Part shown: positions 1-8,219 of the stretch, piece after piece | Position numbering within the stretch: position 1 is the first letter of the stretch | How the letters are laid out: every line of letters starts with the position of its first letter | Assembly (NCBI GenBank): GCA_003731675.1 | Contig: RCNQ01000320.1 | Span: 1-11,636, forward strand | Direction: 5' to 3' | DNA from: Bacteroidetes/Chlorobi group bacterium ChocPot_Mid | Lineage (GTDB): Bacteria; Bacteroidota; Ignavibacteria; Kapaibacteriales; UBA2268 | Length of the DNA: 11,636 nucleotides | Translations under genes and position numbers: made by a program | Notes under the pieces: model-generated | Told to the model about the DNA's origin: nothing | What the model saw: only the letters and a program-made list of their open reading frames with translations | Database searches by the model: none

Positions 1-1078
1 TTCCCGTTGCCAAAACAACCAAATCAACTTTTGTCTGCTTCAACTTTCCTGTCAAAGTATCTTCTGCCTCAACTATTAATTCCTCAGTATTTATTTCCTT
101 GAAAACTTTGGCTACTTTACCTCTGTGCCAATGTATTTTTGAGTCTTTTTTAGTTTCATTGTAAAAATCTTCGAAAGCTCCAGGGGAGCGGATATCAATA
201 TAGAAGAAATAAATCTCTGCATTCGGAAATTCCTCCCTGACAAACCTTGCGTGCTTCATCGAAGCAAGACAACATATTGAAGAACAATACTCCAAATGCG
301 TCTCATCTCTTGAACCTGCACATTGAACAAAAGCAACCCTTTTAATTTCATTTTTCATTCCCGGAATTTTAATTACTCCTGCTGTCGGTCCGCTTGGAGA
401 AGCAAGTCGCTCCATCTCAACATTGGTAATCACGTTCGGATAGTCCTTGTATCCCAGAATATCAAGATTCTTTGCATCATAGGGCTTCCAGCCAGTTGCA
501 TAAATTACCGCCTTTGCTTTAATTTCAATAGTCTCCTCGTGCTGATTCAAATCAAGGCACTCACCACAAGCTGATTCCACTTGTTTAATCTGCTCAGCCG
601 TAAGACCATCTTTACCGAAAACATACTTCATCGGATAAATATTATTCGAAGGCAAATGCAAAGCCTTGACCTTATTCAGTCCATAATTAAATTCATCGGG
701 AATCTCCACAGGACAATTCTGCGATGCAATCTCAAGTTGTTCATCAGTGCAGTCGTCTTTGATATAACGAGGTTTTAACTTGATTTTTGCTGTATAATCC
801 CCTGCTTTACCTTCCAGCGAAACCACTTCTGCCAAAGTATAAAGCTTAATCAAAGGATTATCCTTCAATCTTCTTGTATTAATTTCCAACCCGCAGGTCG
901 GCGGACACATTTTGGGGAAATACTGATTCAGTTGAGCTACTCTTCCGCCAATATAAGGCCTTTTTTCCAATAAAACCACAGAGTAACCTGTTTCTGCCGC
1001 TTCCAGTGCTGAAGATATTCCTGCAATACCGGCTCCGACAACCAACAAATCAGTCTCCTGAATTTCATGTTTTTCCAT
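1..1078 (-). CDS. qmoA: QmoA-like adenylyl-sulfate-reductase-associated flavoprotein (HdrA-like), 3' end cut off by window
   Basis: FAD-binding, HdrA-related subunit of the Qmo quinone-interacting oxidoreductase, which in known systems moves electrons between the quinone pool and APS reductase on the cytoplasmic face of the membrane. 359 residues are visible; complete QmoA is somewhat over 400. Seen: an N-terminal Rossmann motif GAGIAG (residues 15-20) with the expected acidic residue E38, then the QmoA-type stretch NQYFPKMCPPTCGLEIN (51-67), an ATG motif IYATGWKPY (192-200), CAGSRD (253-258) and YCSSICC (264-270), the cysteine pattern shared by HdrA/QmoA proteins. No N-terminal ferredoxin domain is present, which favours QmoA over full HdrA. 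The ATG at 1078 directly precedes the Rossmann fold, with a weak TGGAA upstream. The gene upstream is unrelated, so this is probably the first gene of an operon continuing left (qmoB expected). Whether it works in sulfate reduction or sulfide oxidation cannot be told here. Confidence 0.85.
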   Translation of the reverse strand, partial: MEKHEIQETDLLVVGAGIAGISSALEAAETGYSVVLLEKRPYIGGRVAQLNQYFPKMCPPTCGLEINTRRLKDNPLIKLYTLAEVVSLEGKAGDYTAKIKLKPRYIKDDCTDEQLEIASQNCPVEIPDEFNYGLNKVKALHLPSNNIYPMKYVFGKDGLTAEQIKQVESACGECLDLNQHEETIEIKAKAVIYATGWKPYDAKNLDILGYKDYPNVITNVEMERLASPSGPTAGVIKIPGMKNEIKRVAFVQCAGSRDETHLEYCSSICCLASMKHARFVREEFPNAEIYFFYIDIRSPGAFEDFYNETKKDSKIHWHRGKVAKVFKEINTEELIVEAEDTLTGKLKQTKVDLVVLATG

Positions 1079-1345
1079 ATAGCATTCCAAAACTATTAAA
1101 AATCTATTTACTTAATTTATTATCAGACAATTTCACTTTTTCACTATATAAAGTATTAAAAAATAAGTGAGTTCTTATCATATAACAAATCATAAAATAT
1201 TAATGTAATCTCAATGTTGTAATTATAACGTGAGGAAGGGCATTTTACAAATGACTTTAATAATTTCTCCTTTGCTGTCCGCTTTAAGCTTTTTGCTTTA
1301 AGCTTTAAGCTAACATCTAACTGCTAATTGCTTACTTCTATGTCG
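1079..1345. other. Intergenic region upstream of qmoA
   Basis: No gene is supported in these 267 bases. They should contain the qmoA promoter (minus strand) and the 3' end of the T9SS protein transcript. I see no convincing promoter with correct spacing. A weak dyad (TCACTT 1133-1138 with AAGTGA 1165-1170) lies in the likely upstream region. The part nearest the T9SS gene is occupied by the heptamer-phased repeat listed separately. Confidence 0.6.
1274..1336. repeat. Degenerate heptanucleotide tandem repeat, nine GCTnnnn units
   Basis: Read in steps of seven from 1274, the sequence is GCTGTCC, GCTTTAA, GCTTTTT, GCTTTAA, GCTTTAA, GCTAACA, TCTAACT, GCTAATT, GCTTACT. Eight of nine units start with GCT and the ninth with TCT, so the phase is kept although the other four positions vary (mostly A/T). 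The run ends nine bases beyond the stop codon of the T9SS protein gene. Function unknown; it resembles the heptameric short tandem repeats described between genes in other bacteria. Confidence 0.75.
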
Positions 1346-4300
1346 TTATTTCATAATTACCAGCTGTTTGCTCTGTAAAATTCTGCCTTGACTTTGGAAT
1401 ACCAAATAGTAAACTCCTGAATTTAAGTCTTTTCCTTCTATTTGAATAAAACCCGAATTCTGTCCTTTATCAAATCTCTTATAAAAATGCTTGGCTTTTT
1501 CTCCCAAGGTATTTATAATATTGACTTCAATATCCTCCAAATCTGAAATATTGTTTAAGCTGATTGTTGTGTAATCACTCATTGGATTTGGATATATATC
1601 AGTCTCAAAAAATGTGTTATAATGATTTATTTCACCAGCATCCAAAATAGTTTCAAACCCTGCAATCTTGTATATGTTACCACCGAAGTCAGTTATCCAA
1701 ATATTCCTGTCTGCCGGGTCATACTCAATGCCCCTGCAATTGATTGCATTATTCTTATTCATCAACTTTATCCTGTCAAATTCAGCCGATAAGTTACTTT
1801 TATCTATTTTCACGATAAACCCCGCATTGAATACATCACCATTGAAATCAGTACTCGCTTGATACAGATATTGACTCCCGTCGTAGCAAATCCCCCGTGG
1901 TCCTAATCTTTCCTTGAATGGATTTTCTACCTTGTTCCATACTTTACCGCTTGAAGGCTCTGTGATGTAAATATATCGTGATGTTCCGTCCCTGTCGCAT
2001 ATCAGTAAGTCATTGTCAACCAATTCTAATCCGATGGGGTATTCTTTGGCTGGAGTTACGTATCTTTTTAATTCTTTGCCTTGCATGTCCGTGATTATTA
2101 CTAACCCTCCTGTACCCGTTGCACCCGAACTGTTCATCTTATGAAAATATATTTTCCCATTTGTTCTGTCAATTGTCAGGTCGGTAAACAAGCTGTCACC
2201 AGGAACAATAAATGAACCTTCAACTGCTAAAGTGTTTTTATTTATTTTGTAAATTTTATTCTCATAAAAGCTTGTTGCGTAAAGTAAATCCTGACCGTCC
2301 CAGGCAATGCCATAAGGCACAAAGTGATAGCTTGATGTTGCAAGTATTGAACCTTTTTGAACAGGCACTATCGAGAAAGTGTTTGAAATCCTTACCTGTT
2401 CGGGTTTACTCAGTGATGTTACTCTTATTCTATTGAGATATGTTTCCTTGTTTGCCATTTTCAAAACAAAGCTGTCACTGTTCAAGCTCTCTACAACAGT
2501 GAACCAATTCAAACCATTATCCCATGTAATCTCCAGTTTAACAGGTAACTCAAATCCATACCATGACATATTGTATTGAGAACCACCCGTGAGGACTTCT
2601 CCGCCTGTTGGTGATGTTATTTCGTACTCGGTTATAATGTCTGTCGGTATGTCAATTTCCCACATTGACCTTCCAAAAGTTGCTACTCTGAGTATATAAC
2701 TTCCTGTAAATGTATTTCCCTGTATTTTCATGTCAGTAATGATTGTCTTCGGGAGCTTCCTTCCGAATGGGAGCCAGCTTTGACCACCATTAAAAGTAGC
2801 AAATACACCTATATCAGTCCCAACAAAAATTATATCTTCATTTTCTGGATGAATTGTTAGTGTGTTGCAAGCTACATCTGGTAATTTATGACTGATGCTA
2901 AACCATGAATCACCTGCATTTGTAGTCTTAAAAACATGGTCAGTGCCATAACCGGAAACACAGACTACTGCTGTCATAGCATTTTTTCGTGAACATTCAA
3001 TGTCTGTAATAGCTCTTGCAACCAAACCATTTGGTGAAACATTCTTGTATGTTTCGAAATGGTTTTTTGTTACATATAATCTTCCTGCAATATCTCCTGC
3101 ATATATCAGATTTTCATTTAAAGGTGAAATACCGATTGCTGAAAATTTATATTCTTGTTTTGGTATTGCTACTTCCCAGTTGTTGCCGTTTGAAAAGGAG
3201 AAATACAGTGCATTCCTGCCGTGATAAAGTGCAAAATTGTATGATGGATGTATTTCAAGTGGTGGGTCCCAAATTCCTGAAACATCATCTGACCTAATCC
3301 CGTCTGTTAACAACCTATAATCACCAGTATTAACATCCCTTCTAAACGGATAAACAGAACCACTGGAATAAACTTCACCAAAAACCTGATTCCTGTTCTC
3401 ATAATCAAGCACAGTCCTGAACCCGTCTCCGCCCCAGATACTTCCCCAATACGTCGGTTGAGAATAATTCCCCAATGTCCCATTGTCCTGAGTTCCCCCG
3501 AATGTCCTGTTCTCAACATTTTTATCAATATCAAGAGAATAAAACTGTGTTATATCCAAACTATTATTAAGTTCCATAAAATCATCTCCAAGATTTTTAG
3601 ACTTGTAAATGCCACCGTCACAACCTAAATAAATTTCATTTGGATTAAGTGGATTAAAAGCTCCGCAATGATGGTCAACGTGAACAGAACCACCAGAATA
3701 ACCCTTTGTCTTATTCGTCCAACTCGCAGTTGATTCCCCTCCGCTTGTTGTTCTCCAGACATCTATACCACCTGCAAATACTATATTGGGATTTGTCGGA
3801 TGCACCATTATGTAATTATCATACCACCCTTGCCCATTAAAAAAATCATCGCCACCTTTAAATGACCTTGTCCATGATAATCCTTTATTAGTTGATTTGA
3901 AAATACTGCCTGTTCCACCCGAACCTCCTTCTTCAAAAAGTGTGTAAAGTATATCAGGGTTTGACGGAGCCATTTGTACTGATACTCTATTAGCTGTGGG
4001 AAGTCCGGAACTTCTTTTCTCCCAGCTTAAACCGGAATTAGAAGAATAATATACTCCTTCTCCCAAAACTCCTACAAAATATTCATCTTCATTATTTGGA
4101 TTTATTGAAACATCAGTTATATTCTTATCAAAATTAGCAGATTTATTCCAAGAATTTCCTGCATCAGTTGAGTAATAAAAACCTCCGTTGTATCCGACTG
4201 CCCCTGCTACAACTTTATTTGAGTTTTTTGGATGCACATAAATTTTCGAAAAAGCTCCAGCGTTGGTTAATCCTATTGGGAACCATGAATTACCTGCATC

Positions 4301-4864
4301 AGTGGATTTGTAAACTCCTGCACTCAGGTAAATTGGAGCGGCAGAATTAAGCACAGCTTCGCCTGTTGCGGCATAGATAACATCAGGGTTATTGACATCA
4401 ATGCACAAAGAACCAAATCCGATACCATTTTCGTAATCGAAAATCGGTATCCAGTCTGTTCCGCCATTAGTTGTTTTCCAAATTCCCCCAGCCGCCGCAC
4501 CAATATAAACAGTTCCTTGGACTGTTGGATGAATAGCAACGGATTTTACTCTGCCTCCAATATTGAAAGGTCCAATTGGACGCCATTCGGGTTGTTGTGC
4601 AAGCGTTATTGCTTTTTTATTTCCGTTAATGTACAAGCTCTCTGCACTTTTAATAGCATTGATTCTTTTTTCCTGAGTGATGTCATTAGCAGGAAAAGAA
4701 CGAATTTCCATAAAATGCTTAAATCGCATCTCAGGCTTAGTGATTCTCTGAGTGCCATTTTGAATTATTTCATTTTTTTCTGATGGCTCCGGGAGTAAAC
4801 TCTGAGAGAAAAGCTCAAAAGCTATAAAAGGAAGTAAAAATATTGTAAGTTTTAAAGTTTTCAT
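1346..4864 (-). CDS. Secreted BNR/Asp-box beta-propeller protein with T9SS C-terminal sorting domain
   Basis: Large protein (1172 residues) predicted to be exported by Sec, then by the type IX system, and displayed at or released from the cell surface. From the ATG: signal peptide MKTLKLTIFLLPFIAFELF-SQS (1-22); a sialidase/sortilin-like propeller from about 95 to 740 with repeated Asp-box motifs (WKTTNGGTDW, YKSTDAGNSW, YYSTDAGNSW, FKSTNKGLSW, FKTTNAGDSW, ATFNGGQSW); an Ig-like segment (about 745-835, SPTGGEVLTGGS); a second NHL/SMP-30-like propeller (about 840-1070); and a Por secretion tail (about 1085-1172) with YPNP, LGE and LNSGVYYL. No enzyme residues can be assigned, so a carbohydrate- or protein-binding surface role is only inferred. 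The frame is also open from an in-frame TTG at 4870, but that codon touches the AGG ribosome site, so the ATG at 4864 is preferred. Gene appears intact. Confidence 0.88.
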   Translation of the reverse strand: MKTLKLTIFLLPFIAFELFSQSLLPEPSEKNEIIQNGTQRITKPEMRFKHFMEIRSFPANDITQEKRINAIKSAESLYINGNKKAITLAQQPEWRPIGPFNIGGRVKSVAIHPTVQGTVYIGAAAGGIWKTTNGGTDWIPIFDYENGIGFGSLCIDVNNPDVIYAATGEAVLNSAAPIYLSAGVYKSTDAGNSWFPIGLTNAGAFSKIYVHPKNSNKVVAGAVGYNGGFYYSTDAGNSWNKSANFDKNITDVSINPNNEDEYFVGVLGEGVYYSSNSGLSWEKRSSGLPTANRVSVQMAPSNPDILYTLFEEGGSGGTGSIFKSTNKGLSWTRSFKGGDDFFNGQGWYDNYIMVHPTNPNIVFAGGIDVWRTTSGGESTASWTNKTKGYSGGSVHVDHHCGAFNPLNPNEIYLGCDGGIYKSKNLGDDFMELNNSLDITQFYSLDIDKNVENRTFGGTQDNGTLGNYSQPTYWGSIWGGDGFRTVLDYENRNQVFGEVYSSGSVYPFRRDVNTGDYRLLTDGIRSDDVSGIWDPPLEIHPSYNFALYHGRNALYFSFSNGNNWEVAIPKQEYKFSAIGISPLNENLIYAGDIAGRLYVTKNHFETYKNVSPNGLVARAITDIECSRKNAMTAVVCVSGYGTDHVFKTTNAGDSWFSISHKLPDVACNTLTIHPENEDIIFVGTDIGVFATFNGGQSWLPFGRKLPKTIITDMKIQGNTFTGSYILRVATFGRSMWEIDIPTDIITEYEITSPTGGEVLTGGSQYNMSWYGFELPVKLEITWDNGLNWFTVVESLNSDSFVLKMANKETYLNRIRVTSLSKPEQVRISNTFSIVPVQKGSILATSSYHFVPYGIAWDGQDLLYATSFYENKIYKINKNTLAVEGSFIVPGDSLFTDLTIDRTNGKIYFHKMNSSGATGTGGLVIITDMQGKELKRYVTPAKEYPIGLELVDNDLLICDRDGTSRYIYITEPSSGKVWNKVENPFKERLGPRGICYDGSQYLYQASTDFNGDVFNAGFIVKIDKSNLSAEFDRIKLMNKNNAINCRGIEYDPADRNIWITDFGGNIYKIAGFETILDAGEINHYNTFFETDIYPNPMSDYTTISLNNISDLEDIEVNIINTLGEKAKHFYKRFDKGQNSGFIQIEGKDLNSGVYYLVFQSQGRILQSKQLVIMK

Positions 4865-4870
4865 TTCCAA

Positions 4871-4873
4871 CCT
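4871..4873 (-). promoter_or_regulatory. Ribosome-binding site that decides the start of the T9SS protein gene
   Basis: On the minus strand AGG is followed by six bases and then ATG at 4864-4862. The alternative TTG at 4870-4868 would begin immediately after AGG with no spacer, so it is unlikely to be the start. Confidence 0.55.
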
Positions 4874-4970
4874 GTTTTATACTAATACCAATTATTAAAT
4901 TTTATAATCTGAATTATTTTTTGGATAATTACAAAATTATAAACTATAATAATATGCTTTTTTTGCAACG

Positions 4971-4988
4971 AAAAAAAATATTTTTTTA
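4971..4988. terminator. A8-TA-T7 palindrome, possible weak terminator after the PHP gene
   Basis: The core AAAAAAATATTTTTTT is a perfect palindrome made only of A and T, 27 bases beyond the PHP gene stop codon (minus strand). It leaves a U-tract in RNA read from either strand, but the A-U stem is weak. The same 16-base core occurs just after the aldehyde dehydrogenase gene, which hints at a shared 3'-end role. Confidence 0.35.
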
Positions 4989-5014
4989 ATGAAAGGGATT
5001 TTTTAATCGTAATT

Positions 5015-5842
5015 TTATCCGAGGTGGAATCTTATTGATTCAAAAATTGAGTAAGGTACAACGAGTTTGCCAAAATTTAATTCATCATATTCCTTGTTTC
5101 CGTGGTAATCTGAGCCACCTGTTACAAGTAACCAATATTGACTTGCTACAGAATGATAAAAATTTCTCAATGACTCATCGTGAATAGGATGGATGACCTC
5201 AATACCATCAAGTCCTGATTGAATCATATTGTACAATGCTTCCTGAGACAAAAAAGGACCGGGATGTGCCAGACTTGCAACACCACCTGCATTGTTTATG
5301 AGCTTGATTGCATCTTCAACTCTAAAGGGCTTTTTTGGTACATAAGCCGGCTTCCAGTCGCCAATATATTTTTGAAATGCTTCTTTGACGCTTTTTACGT
5401 GTCCTTCGTCAAAGAGTGCTTTTGCTATATGCGGTCTTATTATAGGGGCTTTTCCTGCAATTTCGAGTACTTTGCTGAGTTTTACAGGTTTTCTGAGTTT
5501 TTCGAGTTTAGAAAGGATTGATACAGCACGCGCATATCTGAATTGACGAAATTCAGACAAATGCTTTTTTAATGGTTTATTGTCTATATCCAATTTATAT
5601 CCCAGTATATGATATTCCACTGTATCTTCAAAGCAAGAAAATTCAACCCCTGTAATATAATCAATATCGTATTTCTTACTTAATTGAAAGCATTCTTCAC
5701 ATTCATCAATTGTGTCATGGTCTGTAATGCTGATAGCGGCTAAACCTGCATTCTTTGCCTTCGCAAAAATATCCTCAGGTGAATATATGCCATCGGAGTA
5801 AACCGTGTGCAAATGCATATCCGCTAATTTTACATTATTCAT
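5015..5842 (-). CDS. PHP-domain metal-dependent phosphoesterase (RNase AM/YciV-like)
   Basis: Cytoplasmic metal-dependent phosphoesterase of 275 residues, the usual length of the YciV/TrpH group. Characterised members act as 5'-3' exoribonuclease (RNase AM) or as nucleoside 3',5'-bisphosphate phosphatase; the substrate here is not decided by sequence. Metal-ligand motifs are all visible: DMHLHTVYSDG (H10, H12, D17), TDHDT (D41, H42), GVEFS (E67), H78 in YHILGY, RPHIA (H138), AHPG (H193), H218 in VIHP and GSDYHG (D245, H247). The order and completeness indicate an active enzyme. The ATG at 5842 lies inside the end of proS (8-base overlap), so translation is probably coupled and the two genes co-transcribed. 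No separate strong ribosome site is seen. Confidence 0.85.
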   Translation of the reverse strand: MNNVKLADMHLHTVYSDGIYSPEDIFAKAKNAGLAAISITDHDTIDECEECFQLSKKYDIDYITGVEFSCFEDTVEYHILGYKLDIDNKPLKKHLSEFRQFRYARAVSILSKLEKLRKPVKLSKVLEIAGKAPIIRPHIAKALFDEGHVKSVKEAFQKYIGDWKPAYVPKKPFRVEDAIKLINNAGGVASLAHPGPFLSQEALYNMIQSGLDGIEVIHPIHDESLRNFYHSVASQYWLLVTGGSDYHGNKEYDELNFGKLVVPYSIFESIRFHLG

Positions 5843-7547
5843 CGGATTTTGGCTCGTAATTAAGTAAATATTCTTCTATGCCATCAATCGGGACAATTTC
5901 TCTTTCGCCAGTCCTGCGATTTTTTATTTCAACATTTCCATTATCATAATTTCTCTTTCCGACTATTATCTGCAAGGGTAATCCGATTAAGTCCGCATCA
6001 TTGAATTTTATTCCCGCGGAAACATCTCTGTCGTCAAAGAGAACATCAAATCCTGCATATAGTAATTCCTCATAAATTTCTTCGCAACCTTTTTTCAATT
6101 CGTCTGAATTATGCAAGTTGATACCCAGCAAATGAACATCAAAAGGAGTTATCGGATATTCCCATATAATCCCCTTATCATCATGGTTTTGCTCAATGTA
6201 GCATGCAAGTATTCTTTCGACACCGATACCGTAACTTCCCATAATTATCGGTTGCTCTACACCTTCGGAATTAAGGAAAGTTGCACCAAGTGCTTCCGAG
6301 TATTTTGTTCCTAATTTAAAGATATGCCCCAACTCAATGGCTTTTACTACACGAAGCTTGCTGTTACATTTCGGGCATTGCTCACCTTCTTGGATTGTTC
6401 GCAGGTCGTACCATTCGTCAATTCTGCAATCTCTTTCAAAGTCAATATTCTTATAATGGAAGCCATCTTTGTTCGCTCCGCTTACTAATCCGTTTGCACC
6501 TTTAAGCAAATTATCTGCAATTATTCTGATTTTTGTCTTCAGATTTATGGGACCAATCGAGCCGTGGTCTGCACCTGTAAACTTAATCAATTCTTCCGAA
6601 ACAGCAGGTCTGATATTGTTTGTACCGACTATTGCCTGAAGTTTGGATTCATTCAATTCATCATTGCCCCGCATGAAAATAAGAAGCGGCTCATTGTTTA
6701 CCATATAAACAACCGATTTTGCACAACGTTCTTCAGGAAGTCCGAATTGTTCAATCAAATCATTGATTGTCTTTGCATTCGGAGTTGGGAACATTTCGAT
6801 TTCATCATTATTGTCGAGTCTTCCGACAGGTTTGACATTTGAACTTGCTACTTCGAGATTAGCGGCGTATCCGCAATCGTCGCACAAAGCACAGATATCT
6901 TCACCTGCATTAGATTCAACCATAAATTCTTGAGATTGTCTTCCACCCATAGCCCCGCTTGAAGCTCCGACAACAAAATAATTCAGGTTGCATCTGTCGA
7001 AAATGTCATGGTATGCCTGATAATGCTTATTGTAGCTCACATCAAGTCCTTCCAACGACGAATCCAAAGAGTAAGCGTCTTTCATTATGAATTGCCTTCC
7101 ACGCAAAACTCCTGACTTCGGACGAGGTTCGTTTCTGAATTTTGTTTGAATCTGATACCAGATTTGAGGCAAATCTCTATATGACTTAACATGTTGTCTT
7201 GCGTGAAAAGTAATTATTTCCTCATGTGTTGGAGCAAGCACCAAACCTTCACGATTCTTAATATGAAACAAAACATCACCCATTGCTTCCACTCTGCCGG
7301 TTTGCTCCCATATTTCAATTGGATTTAAAGCAGGCAATAAAAATTCCTGACCACCAATGTTGTCCATTTCATCTCTTAAAATTTCAATTATATTTTTCAA
7401 AACCTTATAACCCAAGGGTAAAAACGAAAATATACCTGCTCCGACCTGCCTCACCAAACCTGCTCTTAACATTAATTGATGCGAAGGAATAACCGCATCG
7501 GTAACTTCTTCCTTCAATGTCGGAATAAAATATTCGGACTGTCTCAT
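5835..7547 (-). CDS. proS: Prolyl-tRNA synthetase, bacterial type with editing domain
   Basis: Class II synthetase that charges tRNA-Pro with proline in the cytoplasm. Its 570 residues match the bacterial type with an insertion (E. coli, 572). Motif 1 lies around GAGIFSFLPLGYKVL (36-50); APTHEE (105-110) is the proline-site TxE loop; motif 2 is FRNEPRPKSGVLRGRQFIMKDAYS (split here as FRNEPRP 137-143 and GRQFIMKDAYS 150-160). The editing insertion spans roughly 220-400, with K277 in CAKSVVY at the position of the E. coli editing lysine. Motif 3 is GSYGIGVER (437-445), followed by the anticodon-binding domain (about 465-570). CALCDDC (219-225) and CPKC (391-394) flank the insertion and could hold a zinc; such cysteines occur in other non-proteobacterial ProS. 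ATG at 7547 with GAG upstream; first gene of a pair with the PHP gene. Confidence 0.97.
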   Translation of the reverse strand: MRQSEYFIPTLKEEVTDAVIPSHQLMLRAGLVRQVGAGIFSFLPLGYKVLKNIIEILRDEMDNIGGQEFLLPALNPIEIWEQTGRVEAMGDVLFHIKNREGLVLAPTHEEIITFHARQHVKSYRDLPQIWYQIQTKFRNEPRPKSGVLRGRQFIMKDAYSLDSSLEGLDVSYNKHYQAYHDIFDRCNLNYFVVGASSGAMGGRQSQEFMVESNAGEDICALCDDCGYAANLEVASSNVKPVGRLDNNDEIEMFPTPNAKTINDLIEQFGLPEERCAKSVVYMVNNEPLLIFMRGNDELNESKLQAIVGTNNIRPAVSEELIKFTGADHGSIGPINLKTKIRIIADNLLKGANGLVSGANKDGFHYKNIDFERDCRIDEWYDLRTIQEGEQCPKCNSKLRVVKAIELGHIFKLGTKYSEALGATFLNSEGVEQPIIMGSYGIGVERILACYIEQNHDDKGIIWEYPITPFDVHLLGINLHNSDELKKGCEEIYEELLYAGFDVLFDDRDVSAGIKFNDADLIGLPLQIIVGKRNYDNGNVEIKNRRTGEREIVPIDGIEEYLLNYEPKSDE

Positions 7548-7570
7548 TTATTTCTCAATATTAATAATAA

Positions 7571-7598
7571 CAAAAATACAAATAACAAAATTACACAA
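7571..7598 (-). promoter_or_regulatory. Candidate Bacteroidota-type promoter for proS
   Basis: On the minus strand TATTTTTG (7578-7571) matches the -7 element TAnnTTTG. A partial -33 element, ATTG, lies 17 bases upstream (TTG at 7598-7596). A second -7 match, TAATTTTG, overlaps at 7593-7586. The region is very AT-rich, so chance matches are likely. Confidence 0.25.
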
Positions 7599-7741
7599 TT
7601 TTATGGTATTTTCTTCACATCCTTACCGAATTATGTGTATTTTCCTAAGTCCGTTATTTATTATATTAGTAATATTTTTACTCAGTCAGTCGAAGAATGG
7701 AAATTAGCTACAACATCCCAGTAAAAGAAAAATATTTAACC

Positions 7742-7765
7742 TTTCTCTATGTGGATAAAGAGAAA
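7742..7765. terminator. Hairpin downstream of the small membrane-protein gene
   Basis: TTTCTCT (7742-7748) and AGAGAAA (7759-7765) form a 7-bp stem with a 10-base loop, about 25 bases beyond the stop of the gene at 7790. On the minus strand the hairpin is followed by GGTTAAATATTTTTC rather than a clean U-tract, so termination would be weak at best. Confidence 0.25.
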
Positions 7766-7789
7766 ACTGTGAATTTCCAAATTTATTTT

Positions 7790-8191
7790 TTAAAGGGTTT
7801 TTAACAATGTTTCTATTATTTTTATATCTTTGTAATAATACTTATTTAACAAAAAGTGTAAATCAAAAACATTTTTATATGCTTTTAAAACAATTTCATT
7901 TTTTTCAGTATTAAGAGTAATTGAATAAATATAACCTTTATTTACAAACCAATTGCTTCTAAAAAAAATCAGCATATTCTTTTTTTCAACATCTTCAATA
8001 GAATTAAAACCTAATAATATTAAAGATTTATCAATTTCATTAAAATCATTTTTATTAAAATAAAAATGTTTTCGATAATAAGGGATAACGTGTTCAATAT
8101 TATTTTTAATTTTATTGAAATTTACACTGGACATTTTTTTGAAAAACAAGTATAATAATATACCACTACAAATATAACCTAAGAGAAACAT
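7790..8191 (-). CDS. Small single-pass membrane protein of unknown function
   Basis: 133 residues from the ATG at 8191. The frame stays open further upstream, but that part lies antiparallel-free over the end of the preceding gene and gives a Leu/Val-rich shadow, so I exclude it. ATGs further upstream are out of frame; the ATG at 8191 has GGG seven bases before it (GATGGGTATGTAATG). An in-frame TTG at 8218 is an alternative start. Seen: one N-terminal transmembrane helix (MFLLGYICSGILLYLFF, 1-17), then KKM and a soluble, Asn/Lys/Ile-rich domain of about 110 residues that probably faces the cytoplasm by the positive-inside rule. No family recognised. It begins about 28 bases after the stop of the Gly-rich/Cys-tailed gene on the same strand and is probably co-transcribed. 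A partner or immunity role is possible but unproven. Confidence 0.6.
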   Translation of the reverse strand: MFLLGYICSGILLYLFFKKMSSVNFNKIKNNIEHVIPYYRKHFYFNKNDFNEIDKSLILLGFNSIEDVEKKNMLIFFRSNWFVNKGYIYSITLNTEKNEIVLKAYKNVFDLHFLLNKYYYKDIKIIETLLKTL

Positions 8192-8219
8192 TACATACCC
8201 ATCATAATTTGTAAACAAA

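Noticed and set aside
1088..1095. TAGTTTTG as the -7 element of qmoA
   Set aside because: It would leave a leader of only a few bases and has no -33 partner; it more likely overlaps the ribosome-binding region.
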